From: Streptomyces malaysiense | GTDB taxonomy: Bacteria > Actinomycetota > Actinomycetes > Streptomycetales > Streptomycetaceae | Direction of reading: 5' to 3' | Length of the DNA: 64,000 nt | Assembly: GCF_000980885.2 (NCBI RefSeq) | Contig: NZ_LBDA02000057.1 | Location: 62,001 to 126,000, forward strand | In this document: piece after piece, positions 24,994 to 33,318 of the stretch | How positions within the stretch are numbered: the stretch's first letter is position 1 | How the letters are laid out: the number at the start of each line of letters is the position of its first letter | The notes under the pieces: generated by a model | Databases searched by the model: none | Told to the model about the DNA's origin: nothing | Seen by the model: the letters and a program-made list of their open reading frames with translations, nothing else | Translations under genes and position numbers: made by a program

Positions 24994-25590
24994 TCAGCGC
25001 CGCCGTGTCGGTGACCCCTGTGGTGGCCGAGCAATGGCTGTCGCGGGGTGGACCGGCACGCTGGGCCGTTGCATGGCGCTGTGGGCCCTGGCTGCCTGGG
25101 CCCAAGGACCGGGAACGTGGCGCTCGCCGAGGCGGCGGATACGCCACGTCAGCGCGCGGGCGGGACTGCGGGCGTCGTCCAGGGTGCGTTGGTGCAGCGC
25201 TTGGCCGAGGACGGAGGCTGCGTTATGTCCTGCTGCCTCTGCCTCGGCGAGCACGGTGGCGAGTGCGTCCCAAGCGGGGTCGTTGAGGATGCGCTCGGCG
25301 TGCTCCGGAACCACATCCTGAAGGTGGTGGGCGAAGCGGCGCTTGGTCTGCGGGCCGGGTGCCCGGCTGGCGAGGCCGACCAGGACGGGCTCGGCGGTCC
25401 GCGCGTACGCGGTCTGTAGATGGAGGAGGGCCTGTTCGGCTGCCGCCTCCTGCTGGGCGTGCTGGCGGGTGCACCCACGCCTTGCGCCGACCTGCCCCAG
25501 CACCAGCTCGCCGCCCCTCCCGCAGTCCTGCTGCTCCCGTGGCTGACGCGCGCCGCTGCGACCCACGCCACCCCAGTCCCCAAACCCCAC
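24994..25590 (-). pseudogene. C-terminal remnant of a conjugation relaxase/mobilisation protein
   Basis: Roughly 25450 down to 25050 reads as HLQTAYARTAEPVLVGLAS, DPAWDALATVLAEAEAAGHN and LTWRIRRLGER. These resemble the C-terminal tail of actinobacterial relaxase or mobilisation proteins as I know them. The frame is open to 25590, but that end is cut off by the integrase gene region and no catalytic part exists. I therefore read it as a truncated leftover of the element's transfer module. The exact family should be treated as uncertain. Confidence 0.5.
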
Positions 25591-25604
25591 TCAGGAGGCC
25601 CTTC

Positions 25605-26948
25605 TTGGCTGACGTATACGACCGCTGGCACAAGTCCCACCCCAAGCCCACCGAGGCCGAGTGCGGCGACCACAAGAGCCCGACGAAGCGGATGGTCCCC
25701 ACCGTCGACCACGGCATCGGCAAGCGCTGGCAGGTCCGATACCGCGACCTGGATGGCCATCAGCGCAAGGAGAACTTCCACACGAAGGCCGAGGCGGACA
25801 ACCGCGCCGCCGAGGTCGACGTCGAGATCCGACGCGGCTCCTACGTCGTCCCGGCCGAGACAAAGCAGATGCTCAGCGCCTACGCCCAGAAGTGGCTCGA
25901 CGGGAACTCCGTCGGCCCGACGACCGCGCTCCGCTACGAGGCGACCGTCCGCAACCACATCGTCGAGCACCTCGGCCGGCGCGAACTGCGGTCCCTCAAC
26001 CAGCCCTCGGTCATACAGGGTTGGATCCGCACCCTCCAGGACGCTGTCCTTGAGGTGTCAACGATCGAGGGCATCTTCGACATCCTCTCCAGCATCCTCG
26101 GCACGGCTGTGGAGGACGGGCTGCTGCCGAAGAACCCCTGCAAGGCGAAGTCGGTCAAGCTGCCGACCGCGACCAAGAAGAAGATCATCCCTTGGTCGCT
26201 GGAGCGCGTCCGTGCGGTCATCGCCGCACTTCCAAAGCGCTTCCAGGGCGGTGGCAGACTCGCCTTCGGCTGCGGTCTGCGGCAGGGCGAGGTGTTTGGC
26301 TTCGCCGTCGAGGACATCGACTTCAAGGGCGGCTGGATCCACGTCAATCGCCAGGTGCGGCTCGTCGGTACGAAGCCCGTCTTCGCCCTGCCCAAGGGCA
26401 ACAAGATCCGGTCGGTGCCTCTATCGGCCCAGCTTGCTGCCGCCCTCAAGGCCCACATGAAGGAGTTCCCGCCCGCCGAGGTCACCCTGCCCTGGGCCAA
26501 GCCGGACGGTGAGCCGAAGACCTTCCGCCTCCTCTTCGTCGACAAGAAGAGCCGGGCCTACAACCGCAGTGTCTTCAACATGGGCGCCTGGAAGCGCGCC
26601 CTTGCCGCCGCCGGCGTCATACCTCCCCGCGAGCCCGGTGCGCGCTACCTCCAGGCGGCCCCGGAAGACGGCATGCACGCCCTACGGCACGCCTACGCCT
26701 CCGTACTCCTGGACGCGGGGGAGAGCATCAAGGCGCTCTCCGAGTACCTCGGCCACTCGGATCCGGGCTTCACACTGCGGACGTACACGCATCTGCTGCC
26801 GTCGAGCGAGACCCGCACCCGCAAGGCGATCGACGATGCCTTCACGGAAGAAGCCGAGGCGGAAGACGGGGGCGACCCACCTGCCGCCCAGGGCACATCC
26901 GTGCCCCCAACGAAACCAATGTGCCCTCAATGTGCCCTGGCCGCCTGA
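25605..26948 (+). CDS. Site-specific tyrosine integrase of the element
   Basis: A 447-residue phage/ICE-type integrase. An N-terminal arm-binding region (RYRDLDGHQRKENF) and a SAM-like core-binding domain (about 85-175) precede the catalytic domain. The catalytic set is Arg226 (CGLRQGE), His358-x-x-Arg361 (GMHALRHAYA), His384 (LGHSD) and Tyr394 (LRTYTHL), all intact. The TTG start at 25605 has AGGAGG six bases upstream. The gene ends 67 bp from the right attachment copy. No excisionase gene is visible beside it. Confidence 0.93.
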   Translation: MADVYDRWHKSHPKPTEAECGDHKSPTKRMVPTVDHGIGKRWQVRYRDLDGHQRKENFHTKAEADNRAAEVDVEIRRGSYVVPAETKQMLSAYAQKWLDGNSVGPTTALRYEATVRNHIVEHLGRRELRSLNQPSVIQGWIRTLQDAVLEVSTIEGIFDILSSILGTAVEDGLLPKNPCKAKSVKLPTATKKKIIPWSLERVRAVIAALPKRFQGGGRLAFGCGLRQGEVFGFAVEDIDFKGGWIHVNRQVRLVGTKPVFALPKGNKIRSVPLSAQLAAALKAHMKEFPPAEVTLPWAKPDGEPKTFRLLFVDKKSRAYNRSVFNMGAWKRALAAAGVIPPREPGARYLQAAPEDGMHALRHAYASVLLDAGESIKALSEYLGHSDPGFTLRTYTHLLPSSETRTRKAIDDAFTEEAEAEDGGDPPAAQGTSVPPTKPMCPQCALAA

Positions 26949-27015
26949 CGGCCCCTCTCCGGCACTGAAAAGGGCGAGGCCCGAAGACCCCGCCCGAACC
27001 GACCAAAACCCCAGT

Positions 27016-27085
27016 TCAGGGCCACACCAGGCAGTACGCCTGATGCCCCGCCTCGTGCAGCCGGTGGGAGAAGTCCTGCCACTCG
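27016..27085 (-). repeat. Right attachment site (attR) at a gene 3' end
   Basis: This is the functional copy of the 70-bp block also present at 5456-5525. It forms the last 22 codons and stop of the gene at 27016-27447. The integrase lies immediately to the left, the normal layout for an element that restores the end of its target gene on insertion. The distance between copies gives an element of about 21.56 kb. Confidence 0.85.
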
Positions 27086-27447
27086 TGCAGCAGTCGGTAC
27101 ACGTTGAACGCGTCCCGCGGGCCGCCCCGGTCCGGCACCGTCGACCAGATGAAGGCCGCGGCGCCGACGGCTTCCTCGCCGATGCCGCGCAGGGGGTCGA
27201 CCACGGTCATCGGGAGTTTGACGACCGCGTAGTCGGGGTGAAGGACGACCAGTTCGAGGGGCGGGACCTTGTGCAGGGGGATGCCCTCGATGCCGGTCAG
27301 GACCATCGCGGCCATCGTCTCCGGCTTGATCTTGGTGAACATGCCGTTCATGCCCAGCTCGTCGCCGCCGAGTTCCTCGGGGCGCATCGAGATGGGGACG
27401 CGGGCCGCGGTCGCGCCGTCAGGCGCGCCGAAGTATTTGTAGGTCAC
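27016..27447 (-). CDS. Conserved hypothetical protein, integration target gene
   Basis: A 143-residue protein I recognise only as a conserved Streptomyces type next to hemL, with no known function. It is soluble, with TYKYFGAPDGATAARVPISM at the start and EWQDFSHRLHEAGHQAYCLVWP split over the attachment site at the end. GTG 27447 is used. The frame stays open upstream to 28065 through a Pro/Arg-rich tract with repeats, so a longer form is possible. The C-terminal 22 residues lie inside the integrase core site. Confidence 0.7.
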   Translation of the reverse strand: MTYKYFGAPDGATAARVPISMRPEELGGDELGMNGMFTKIKPETMAAMVLTGIEGIPLHKVPPLELVVLHPDYAVVKLPMTVVDPLRGIGEEAVGAAAFIWSTVPDRGGPRDAFNVYRLLHEWQDFSHRLHEAGHQAYCLVWP

Positions 27448-27703
27448 CCCCACCCGGCCACCACTCCCGCCGCCCGTGCCGAGGGAGCCGACCCGGTCGG
27501 CCCGGGGGGTACGCCGACGCCCGCCCGCCCGGCCGGGCCGCGGCTCCGGCGCGGGGTCCGAGGTGAGATCGGGGGGGAAGTCCGGCGGGCCGCCCAGGCC
27601 CGTGTTCCAGGGGGGATCCCGGGGGACGTCACGCTGAAGGTCGCGAGCTGGGTCACGGGGAAGGTCACGAGGAAAACCCGACGGGGCGTCCGGGTTCCGT
27701 GCG

Positions 27704-27860
27704 GGATCGACCGGACGCTCGCCCCGGAGATTCCCCCGGAGGTCCGTCGGGGCCTCGCGCGGGAAGTCCGCCGGCCGCTCGCCCCGGAGGTCTCGCGGAG
27801 CCTCTCGCGGGAAATCCGCCGGCCGCTCGCCCCGAAGATCTCTCGTGGCCTCTCTCGGGA
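27704..27860. repeat. 48-bp imperfect tandem repeats
   Basis: Units starting at 27752, 27800 and 27848 are 48 bp apart, with a more diverged unit before them. They contain GCCGGCCGCTCGCCCCG-type sequence. On the minus strand they would encode FPREAPRDLRGERPAD-like units in the open extension of the upstream gene. 27448-28364 otherwise holds no clear gene. Confidence 0.65.
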
Positions 27861-28364
27861 AGTCCTTCGCCCTGTCGGCAGTCCGCTCCGCCTGTTGGTC
27901 GTGCAGGCGTTCGCTTTGCCGGTCGTACCGTTCGGGCTCACTCGGTGCACCCTGTGTTCTGCGTGCTTCGGTCGTTTCCTCCGCTTCGCGCCGGTGCCTT
28001 CCCCGCCGGGCACGTCGAGGCCCGAGGTCATCGGTCCCCTCGCCCAGTCCGCCACCGCGATGCATATCTCCACCCGACTGCTTTTCTAGGACGCGTGGCC
28101 CCCGCCGCGCAACCCGATCATCGTGTCAGTGACCTCCCCCACGGCCGCCCGCCGAAACGTGCGGTGGAACAACAGTCCACGGGGATCCGCCCGGTCCCTG
28201 ATCCTTCCGTGCCCAGGAGCTGTGTGTGTCAGGTCTCAGTCTCGCAGATGGCGGACCGCGGCGGCGCGGAACCGCGGGCGGGCCGTCACCGCACCGGGCG
28301 GGCGGCCTACCCTGAGGAGGTCACCCCGCAACCGGAGTCCGAGAAGCCGGAGAAGCCGCACGTC

Positions 28365-29690
28365 ATGAGTGCCCCGAGCGAAACGCCCTATCCCTATGAA
28401 GCGCCCGCCTCCCAGGCGCTCTTCGACCGCGCCTCCGCCGTCACGCCCGGGGGTGTGAACTCCCCGGTGCGCGCCTTCCGCGCCGTCGGCGGCACCCCCC
28501 GCTTCATGGTGTCCGGCCGCGGTCCGTACCTCACCGACGCCGACGGCCGGGAGTACGTCGACCTCGTCTGCTCGTGGGGTCCGATGATCCTCGGGCACGC
28601 GCACCCCGAGGTCGTCGCCGCCGTCCAGGACGCCGTCGCCCGCGGTACGAGCTTCGGCACGCCCGGCGAGGGCGAGGTCGCGCTCGCCGAGGAGATCGTC
28701 GCCCGGATCGAGCCCGTCGAGCAGGTGCGGCTGGTCAGCAGCGGGACCGAGGCGACCATGAGCGCCATCCGGCTCGCCCGCGGATTCACCGGCCGGTCCA
28801 AGGTGATCAAGTTCGCCGGCTGCTACCACGGACACGTGGACGCCCTGCTCGCCGCCGCGGGCTCCGGCGTCGCCACCTTCGCGCTGCCCGACACGCCCGG
28901 TGTCACCGGTGCCCAGGCGAGCGACACGATCGTGCTGCCGTACAACGACCTCGAAGCCGTGCAGGAGGCGTTCCACCGCCACCCGGGCGAGATCGCCTGT
29001 GTGATCACCGAGGCATCGCCCGGCAACATGGGCGTCGTGCCGCCGGCCCCCGGGTTCAACCAGGGTCTCAGGGACGCCTGCCACAAGAACGGCGCCCTCT
29101 ACATCTCCGACGAGGTCATGACCGGCTTCCGTACCAGCCGCGCCGGCTGGTACGGCGTCGACGGGGTCAAGCCCGACCTGATGACCTTCGGCAAGGTGAT
29201 GGGCGGTGGCTTCCCGGCCGCCGCGTTCGGCGGCCGGGCGGACGTCATGGCGTACCTCGCGCCCGCCGGGCCCGTCTACCAGGCCGGCACCCTCTCCGGT
29301 AACCCGGTAGCCACCGCCGCCGGCATCGCCCAGCTGCGGCTGCTCGACGAGGCGGCGTACGGCACGGTGGACGCGGTCTCCGCGCAGATCCAGGCGCTGG
29401 TCACCGAGGCGCTGAGCAAGGAGGGCGTGGCGCACCGGGTGCAGAACGCGTCCAACATGTTCTCGGTGTTCTTCGCCGACCGGCGGGTGCGCGACTACGA
29501 GGACGCCAAGCGGCAGGAGTCGTACCGCTTCACCGCGTTCTTCCACTCGATGCTGTCGAACGGCGTCTACCTGCCGCCGTCGTCCTTCGAGTCCTGGTTC
29601 GTGTCCACGGCCCACGACGAGCGGGCCGTCCAGAAGATCGCCGACGCCCTTCCGGCGGCGGCCCGTGCGGCTGCGGAGGCCACCGCGTGA
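28365..29690 (+). CDS. hemL: Glutamate-1-semialdehyde 2,1-aminomutase
   Basis: Converts glutamate-1-semialdehyde to 5-aminolevulinate, the C5 route to heme and corrinoids. The 441-residue PLP enzyme shows SSGTEATMSAIRLARG (PLP phosphate region), GCYHGHVD, and Lys in MTFGKVMGGGFPAAAFGG (Schiff base). ATG 28365 is used because the homologous region starts at PYPYEAPASQALFDRA. The next gene overlaps its stop by GTGA. Its proximity to cytochrome c maturation genes fits heme supply. Confidence 0.97.
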   Translation: MSAPSETPYPYEAPASQALFDRASAVTPGGVNSPVRAFRAVGGTPRFMVSGRGPYLTDADGREYVDLVCSWGPMILGHAHPEVVAAVQDAVARGTSFGTPGEGEVALAEEIVARIEPVEQVRLVSSGTEATMSAIRLARGFTGRSKVIKFAGCYHGHVDALLAAAGSGVATFALPDTPGVTGAQASDTIVLPYNDLEAVQEAFHRHPGEIACVITEASPGNMGVVPPAPGFNQGLRDACHKNGALYISDEVMTGFRTSRAGWYGVDGVKPDLMTFGKVMGGGFPAAAFGGRADVMAYLAPAGPVYQAGTLSGNPVATAAGIAQLRLLDEAAYGTVDAVSAQIQALVTEALSKEGVAHRVQNASNMFSVFFADRRVRDYEDAKRQESYRFTAFFHSMLSNGVYLPPSSFESWFVSTAHDERAVQKIADALPAAARAAAEATA

Positions 29691-30391
29691 CCATAGGAAA
29701 CAGTGTGAGCGGCAGCGACAAGGACGTCACGGTCGTCCATCTCATGCGGCACGGGGAGGTGGAGAACCCGAGCGGTGTGCTGTACGGCCGGCTGCCCGGC
29801 TTCCACCTGTCCGAGCTGGGCCGGCGGATGGCGGACCGGGTCGCGGAGCACCTCGCCCCGCGCGACATCACCTATGTCTGCGCCTCCCCGCTGGAGCGGG
29901 CGCAGGAGACCGCCACCCCGATCGCCAAGGCGCACAGCCTCGACCTGGACACCGACGAGCGGCTGATCGAGGCCGAGAACGTCTTCCAGGGCAAGACCTT
30001 CGGTGTCGGCGACGGCGCCCTGCAGCGGCCGGGGAACTGGAAGCACCTGGTCAACCCGTTCCGGCCGTCCTGGGGCGAGCCGTACGTGGACCAGGTCGTG
30101 CGGATGATGGGCGCGCTGAACGCGGCCAAGGACCAGGCGCGCGGCCATGAGGCGGTGCTGGTCAGCCATCAGCTGCCGGTGTGGATCGTGCGCTCGTACG
30201 TCGAGCGCCGGCGGCTGTGGCACGACCCGCGCAAGCGGCAGTGCACGCTCGCGTCGCTGACGTCCTTCACCTACCTCGGCGACAAGATCGTGTCGGTCGG
30301 CTACAGCGAGCCCGCCATCGACCTGGTCCCCGCGCACCTGCGGGCCGGCGCCCAGCCGCAGAAGGGCGGCGGGAAGGCGTTCGGCGCCTGA
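29687..30391 (+). CDS. Histidine phosphatase (phosphoglycerate-mutase-like)
   Basis: A 234-residue member of the branch with LMRHGEVENPSGVLYG (phospho-His acceptor) and a second His in VLVSHQLPVWIVRSYVE. The Arg/Glu set is as in the family. Cytoplasmic; true substrate unknown. Many Streptomyces have it after hemL. GTG 29687 overlaps hemL; an internal GTG at 29705 is also possible. Confidence 0.88.
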   Translation: MTIGNSVSGSDKDVTVVHLMRHGEVENPSGVLYGRLPGFHLSELGRRMADRVAEHLAPRDITYVCASPLERAQETATPIAKAHSLDLDTDERLIEAENVFQGKTFGVGDGALQRPGNWKHLVNPFRPSWGEPYVDQVVRMMGALNAAKDQARGHEAVLVSHQLPVWIVRSYVERRRLWHDPRKRQCTLASLTSFTYLGDKIVSVGYSEPAIDLVPAHLRAGAQPQKGGGKAFGA

Positions 30392-30450
30392 CCGGCCCCG
30401 CGCTCCCGAGCGTTCCCCGGGGCTTTCGCGGACCGTCACCCGACGGTCCG

Positions 30451-30580
30451 TCAAAAGCCGCTTAGGACGCTTTTGTCGAGACTATTAAGAAAAACATACA
30501 AATTAGCGGAACCTCCCCGATCGTCGCGCCCTCTGTCTGGGTGACCACCATCACCACGCGCGACGAATCGGGGAACCTTC
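30451..30580. promoter_or_regulatory. AT-rich intergenic region with short inverted repeat
   Basis: AAAAGC and GCTTTT form a small inverted repeat at about 30453-30474. It is followed by an unusually AT-rich stretch (ATTAAGAAAAACATACAAATTAG) before the lipoprotein gene. It could end the hemL operon and hold the next promoter. Confidence 0.3.
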
Positions 30581-31831
30581 ATGCGCACCGTCTCCCGGAA
30601 CCTCTCCCGCCGGGGAATGCTCGGCCTCGGCGCGGGCGCGGCGGCCGCCGCCACCCTGTCCGGCTGCGGCGCCCTCAAGTCCTCGGACGGCGACGGGCAC
30701 GCGGGCGGTTCCCGTCAGGCGCAGGACGGCAAGAGCCGGCCGGCCAAGCTGATCGGCGACGGCTCCACCTCCTTCACCGGCAAGCAGCCGGGCCGCTCGG
30801 CCAAGCCCGAGCCGCTGGAGCCGGGGCAGGCCCCGCCGCAGTTCGTCATCTTCTCCTGGGACGGGGCCGGCGAGGTGGGCAACGGCCTCTTCCCGCGCTT
30901 CCTCGACCTCGCCAAGCAGCACGGCGCGCACATGACCTTCTTCCTCTCGGGCCTCTACCTGCTGCCCGAGTCGAAGAAGCGGCTGTACGAGCCCCCGAAC
31001 AACCCGCGCGGCGCCTCCGCCATCGGCTACCTCACCGACGAGCACATCAAGGCCACCCTCACCAACGTCCACCGGGCGTGGCTGGAGGGCCACGAGATAG
31101 GCACCCACTTCAACGGGCACTTCTGCGGCGAGACGCACGGCTCGGTGAAGTGGTGGACGCCACAGCAGTGGAAGAGCGAGATCGAGCAGGCGAAGTCCTT
31201 CGTCAAGGAGTGGAAGACCAACACCGGCTGGCACGACCTGCCGGCGCTGCCCTTCGACTACGACAAGGAACTGGCCGGCGGCCGCACCCCCTGCCTGCTG
31301 GGCCAGGACAACCTGCTGCCCACCGCCCGCGAGCTGGGCTGGCGCTACGACGCCTCGTCCCCGGGCGGCCGCCAGGTGTGGCCGGTCAAGCGCCAGGGGA
31401 TCTGGGACTACCCGCTCCAGCAGGTGCCGTTCCCCGGACGCAGCTTCGAGGTGCTGTCCATGGACTACAACATGCTCGCAAACCAGTCCGTGAACTCCAC
31501 CAAGGCGCCCGCCCGCAACTACCCGGGCTGGCGCAAGCAGTCCGCGGCGGCGTACATCGCCGGCTTCCAGCGGGCCTACGAGACGAACCGCGCGCCGTTC
31601 TTCATCGGCAACCACTTCGAGCAGTGGAACGGCGGGATCTACATGGACTCCGTCGAGGAGGCGTTCAAGCACATCGCGGCCCAGCGGGACAAGGGCGCCG
31701 ACGTGCGGCTGGTCTCCTTCAAGGAGTTCACGGACTGGATCGACGTCCAGAAGCCCGAGGTGCTCGCCAAACTGCGCACGCTGGACGTCGGGCACCAGCC
31801 CACGGGTGGCTGGAAGACGTTCCTCGCCTGA
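30581..31831 (+). CDS. Lipoprotein with polysaccharide-deacetylase-like fold
   Basis: A 416-residue exported protein. Arg-rich start RNLSRRGMLG, hydrophobic segment, and lipobox TLSGCG near residue 30 indicate a Tat-type lipoprotein. The mature part has FVIFSWDGAGEVGN, TFFLSGLYLLP, HEIGTHFNGHFCG and FIGNHFEQWNGG, the pattern of a NodB-like deacetylase or related hydrolase. Asp and His positions are partly as in NodB, but activity is not certain. ATG 30581 is clear. It lies ahead of the cytochrome c maturation genes. Confidence 0.8.
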   Translation: MRTVSRNLSRRGMLGLGAGAAAAATLSGCGALKSSDGDGHAGGSRQAQDGKSRPAKLIGDGSTSFTGKQPGRSAKPEPLEPGQAPPQFVIFSWDGAGEVGNGLFPRFLDLAKQHGAHMTFFLSGLYLLPESKKRLYEPPNNPRGASAIGYLTDEHIKATLTNVHRAWLEGHEIGTHFNGHFCGETHGSVKWWTPQQWKSEIEQAKSFVKEWKTNTGWHDLPALPFDYDKELAGGRTPCLLGQDNLLPTARELGWRYDASSPGGRQVWPVKRQGIWDYPLQQVPFPGRSFEVLSMDYNMLANQSVNSTKAPARNYPGWRKQSAAAYIAGFQRAYETNRAPFFIGNHFEQWNGGIYMDSVEEAFKHIAAQRDKGADVRLVSFKEFTDWIDVQKPEVLAKLRTLDVGHQPTGGWKTFLA

Positions 31832-31958
31832 GCCCGGCGGGGACGCGGGCCCGTCTCCGGCGTCCGGAATGTCCCGTGTAAATAGCTCCTGAAATGCGGT
31901 TTTCCGTCCCGCAGGGGGGCGCGCGAGAACCCCGGGAACGACATGCGAAACTTTTCAC

Positions 31959-32549
31959 ATGAGTACCCGTAGCCGCGCCGTCCTGCTCAGCGCCGTGGCC
32001 GTCACCGCGGCCCTGTCCCTGTCCGCGTGCGGCAAGGGCGGCACCTCGGGCGGCGGTGGCAACACCAACTTCGTCACCGGCAACAACGGCATCGCCACCG
32101 TGCCGGTGGGCGAACGCACCGCGGCCCCGGACCTGTCCGGAAAGACGATCGACGGCAAGTCGGTCGACGTGGCCGACTACAAGGGCCAGGTCGTCGTCAT
32201 CAACGTCTGGGGCTCGTGGTGCAGTCCGTGCCGCGAAGAGGCCCAGTACTTCGCCAAGGTGTCGAAGGCGTACGACGGCAAGGGCGTGCAGTTCGTCGGG
32301 ATCAACACCCGCGACACCAGCACGACCCCCGCGGTCGAGTTCGAGAAGGCGCACGGAATCACCTATCCGAGCCTGTACGACCCCACGGGCAAGCTCATGC
32401 TGCGCTTCAAGAAGGGGACCCTGAACCCCCAGCTGATCCCCTCCACGCTCATCATCGACCGGCACGGGAAGGTCGCCGCGCGCGCCCTGGAGGCGCTCGA
32501 CGACACCACGCTGCTGAAGATGCTCAAGCCGGTCGTCGCGGAGAAGTGA
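31959..32549 (+). CDS. resA: Thiol-disulfide oxidoreductase lipoprotein of cytochrome c maturation
   Basis: Reduces the CxxCH cysteines of apocytochrome c outside the membrane. The 196-residue protein has a signal with LSLSACG lipobox, then a TlpA/ResA fold with active-site WCSPC (NVWGSWCSPCREE) and cis-Pro near LIPSTLIID. It is followed one base later by ccdA, its reductant, and resB/resC. ATG 31959 suits the signal peptide. Confidence 0.92.
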   Translation: MSTRSRAVLLSAVAVTAALSLSACGKGGTSGGGGNTNFVTGNNGIATVPVGERTAAPDLSGKTIDGKSVDVADYKGQVVVINVWGSWCSPCREEAQYFAKVSKAYDGKGVQFVGINTRDTSTTPAVEFEKAHGITYPSLYDPTGKLMLRFKKGTLNPQLIPSTLIIDRHGKVAARALEALDDTTLLKMLKPVVAEK

Positions 32550-32550
32550 C

Positions 32551-33315
32551 ATGGGTCCGACCCTGACACTGGCCGCGAACAACCAGACGGTGCTCCACGG
32601 GGCGCTGCTGGTCGCGCTGCCCGTCGCCCTGCTCGGCGGGCTCGTCTCCTTCTTCTCGCCCTGCGTGCTGCCGCTGGTGCCGGGCTACCTCTCCTACGTC
32701 ACCGGCGTGGCCGGCACCGACCTGGCCGAGGCCCGGCGCGGCCGCATGGTGGCCGGCGCCTCCCTGTTCGTGCTCGGCTTCAGCGCGGTCTTCGTCTCCG
32801 GCGGCGCGCTGTTCGGCCAGTTCGGCTGGACCCTCCAGGAACACAAGGACACGCTGACCAAGGTCCTCGGCGTCGTCATGATCCTCATGGGCGTCTTCTT
32901 CATGGGACTGATGCCCTGGTTCACCCAGCGCGAGTTCCGCTTCCACAAGCGGCCGTCGACCGGACTGCTCGGCGCGCCGATAGTGGGCGCGCTGTTCGGG
33001 ATCGGCTGGACACCCTGCATCGGCCCGACCCTCGCCTCGGTGAACATCCTCGCCATGCAGGAGTCGAGCGCGGTGCGCGGGGCGACCCTGATGATCGCCT
33101 ACTGCCTGGGCCTCGGCGTGCCCTTCGTGCTCGCCGCCGTGGCCTTCCGCAAGGCCCTCGGCGCGTTCGGCTGGGTCAAGCGCCACTATGTGTGGGTGAT
33201 GCGCATCGGCGGCACGATGATGGTCGTGACCGGTGTGCTGCTGCTGACCGGCGCCTGGGACAGCCTGGTGCAGCAGATGCAGAGCTGGTCCGACGGCTTC
33301 ACTGTGGGGATCTGA
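32551..33315 (+). CDS. ccdA: CcdA thiol-disulfide transmembrane transporter
   Basis: Moves reducing equivalents from cytoplasmic thioredoxin to ResA. The 254-residue protein has about six hydrophobic segments and the two redox Cys motifs, FFSPCVLPLVPGYLSYV and GWTPCIGPTLASV, each in a helix start. It begins one base after resA and ends four bases before resB, so the set is a single operon. Confidence 0.93.
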   Translation: MGPTLTLAANNQTVLHGALLVALPVALLGGLVSFFSPCVLPLVPGYLSYVTGVAGTDLAEARRGRMVAGASLFVLGFSAVFVSGGALFGQFGWTLQEHKDTLTKVLGVVMILMGVFFMGLMPWFTQREFRFHKRPSTGLLGAPIVGALFGIGWTPCIGPTLASVNILAMQESSAVRGATLMIAYCLGLGVPFVLAAVAFRKALGAFGWVKRHYVWVMRIGGTMMVVTGVLLLTGAWDSLVQQMQSWSDGFTVGI

Positions 33316-33318
33316 TCG

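Noticed and set aside
27690..27860. CRISPR array
   Set aside because: Repeats are contiguous 48-bp units without unique spacers; no cas genes are present.
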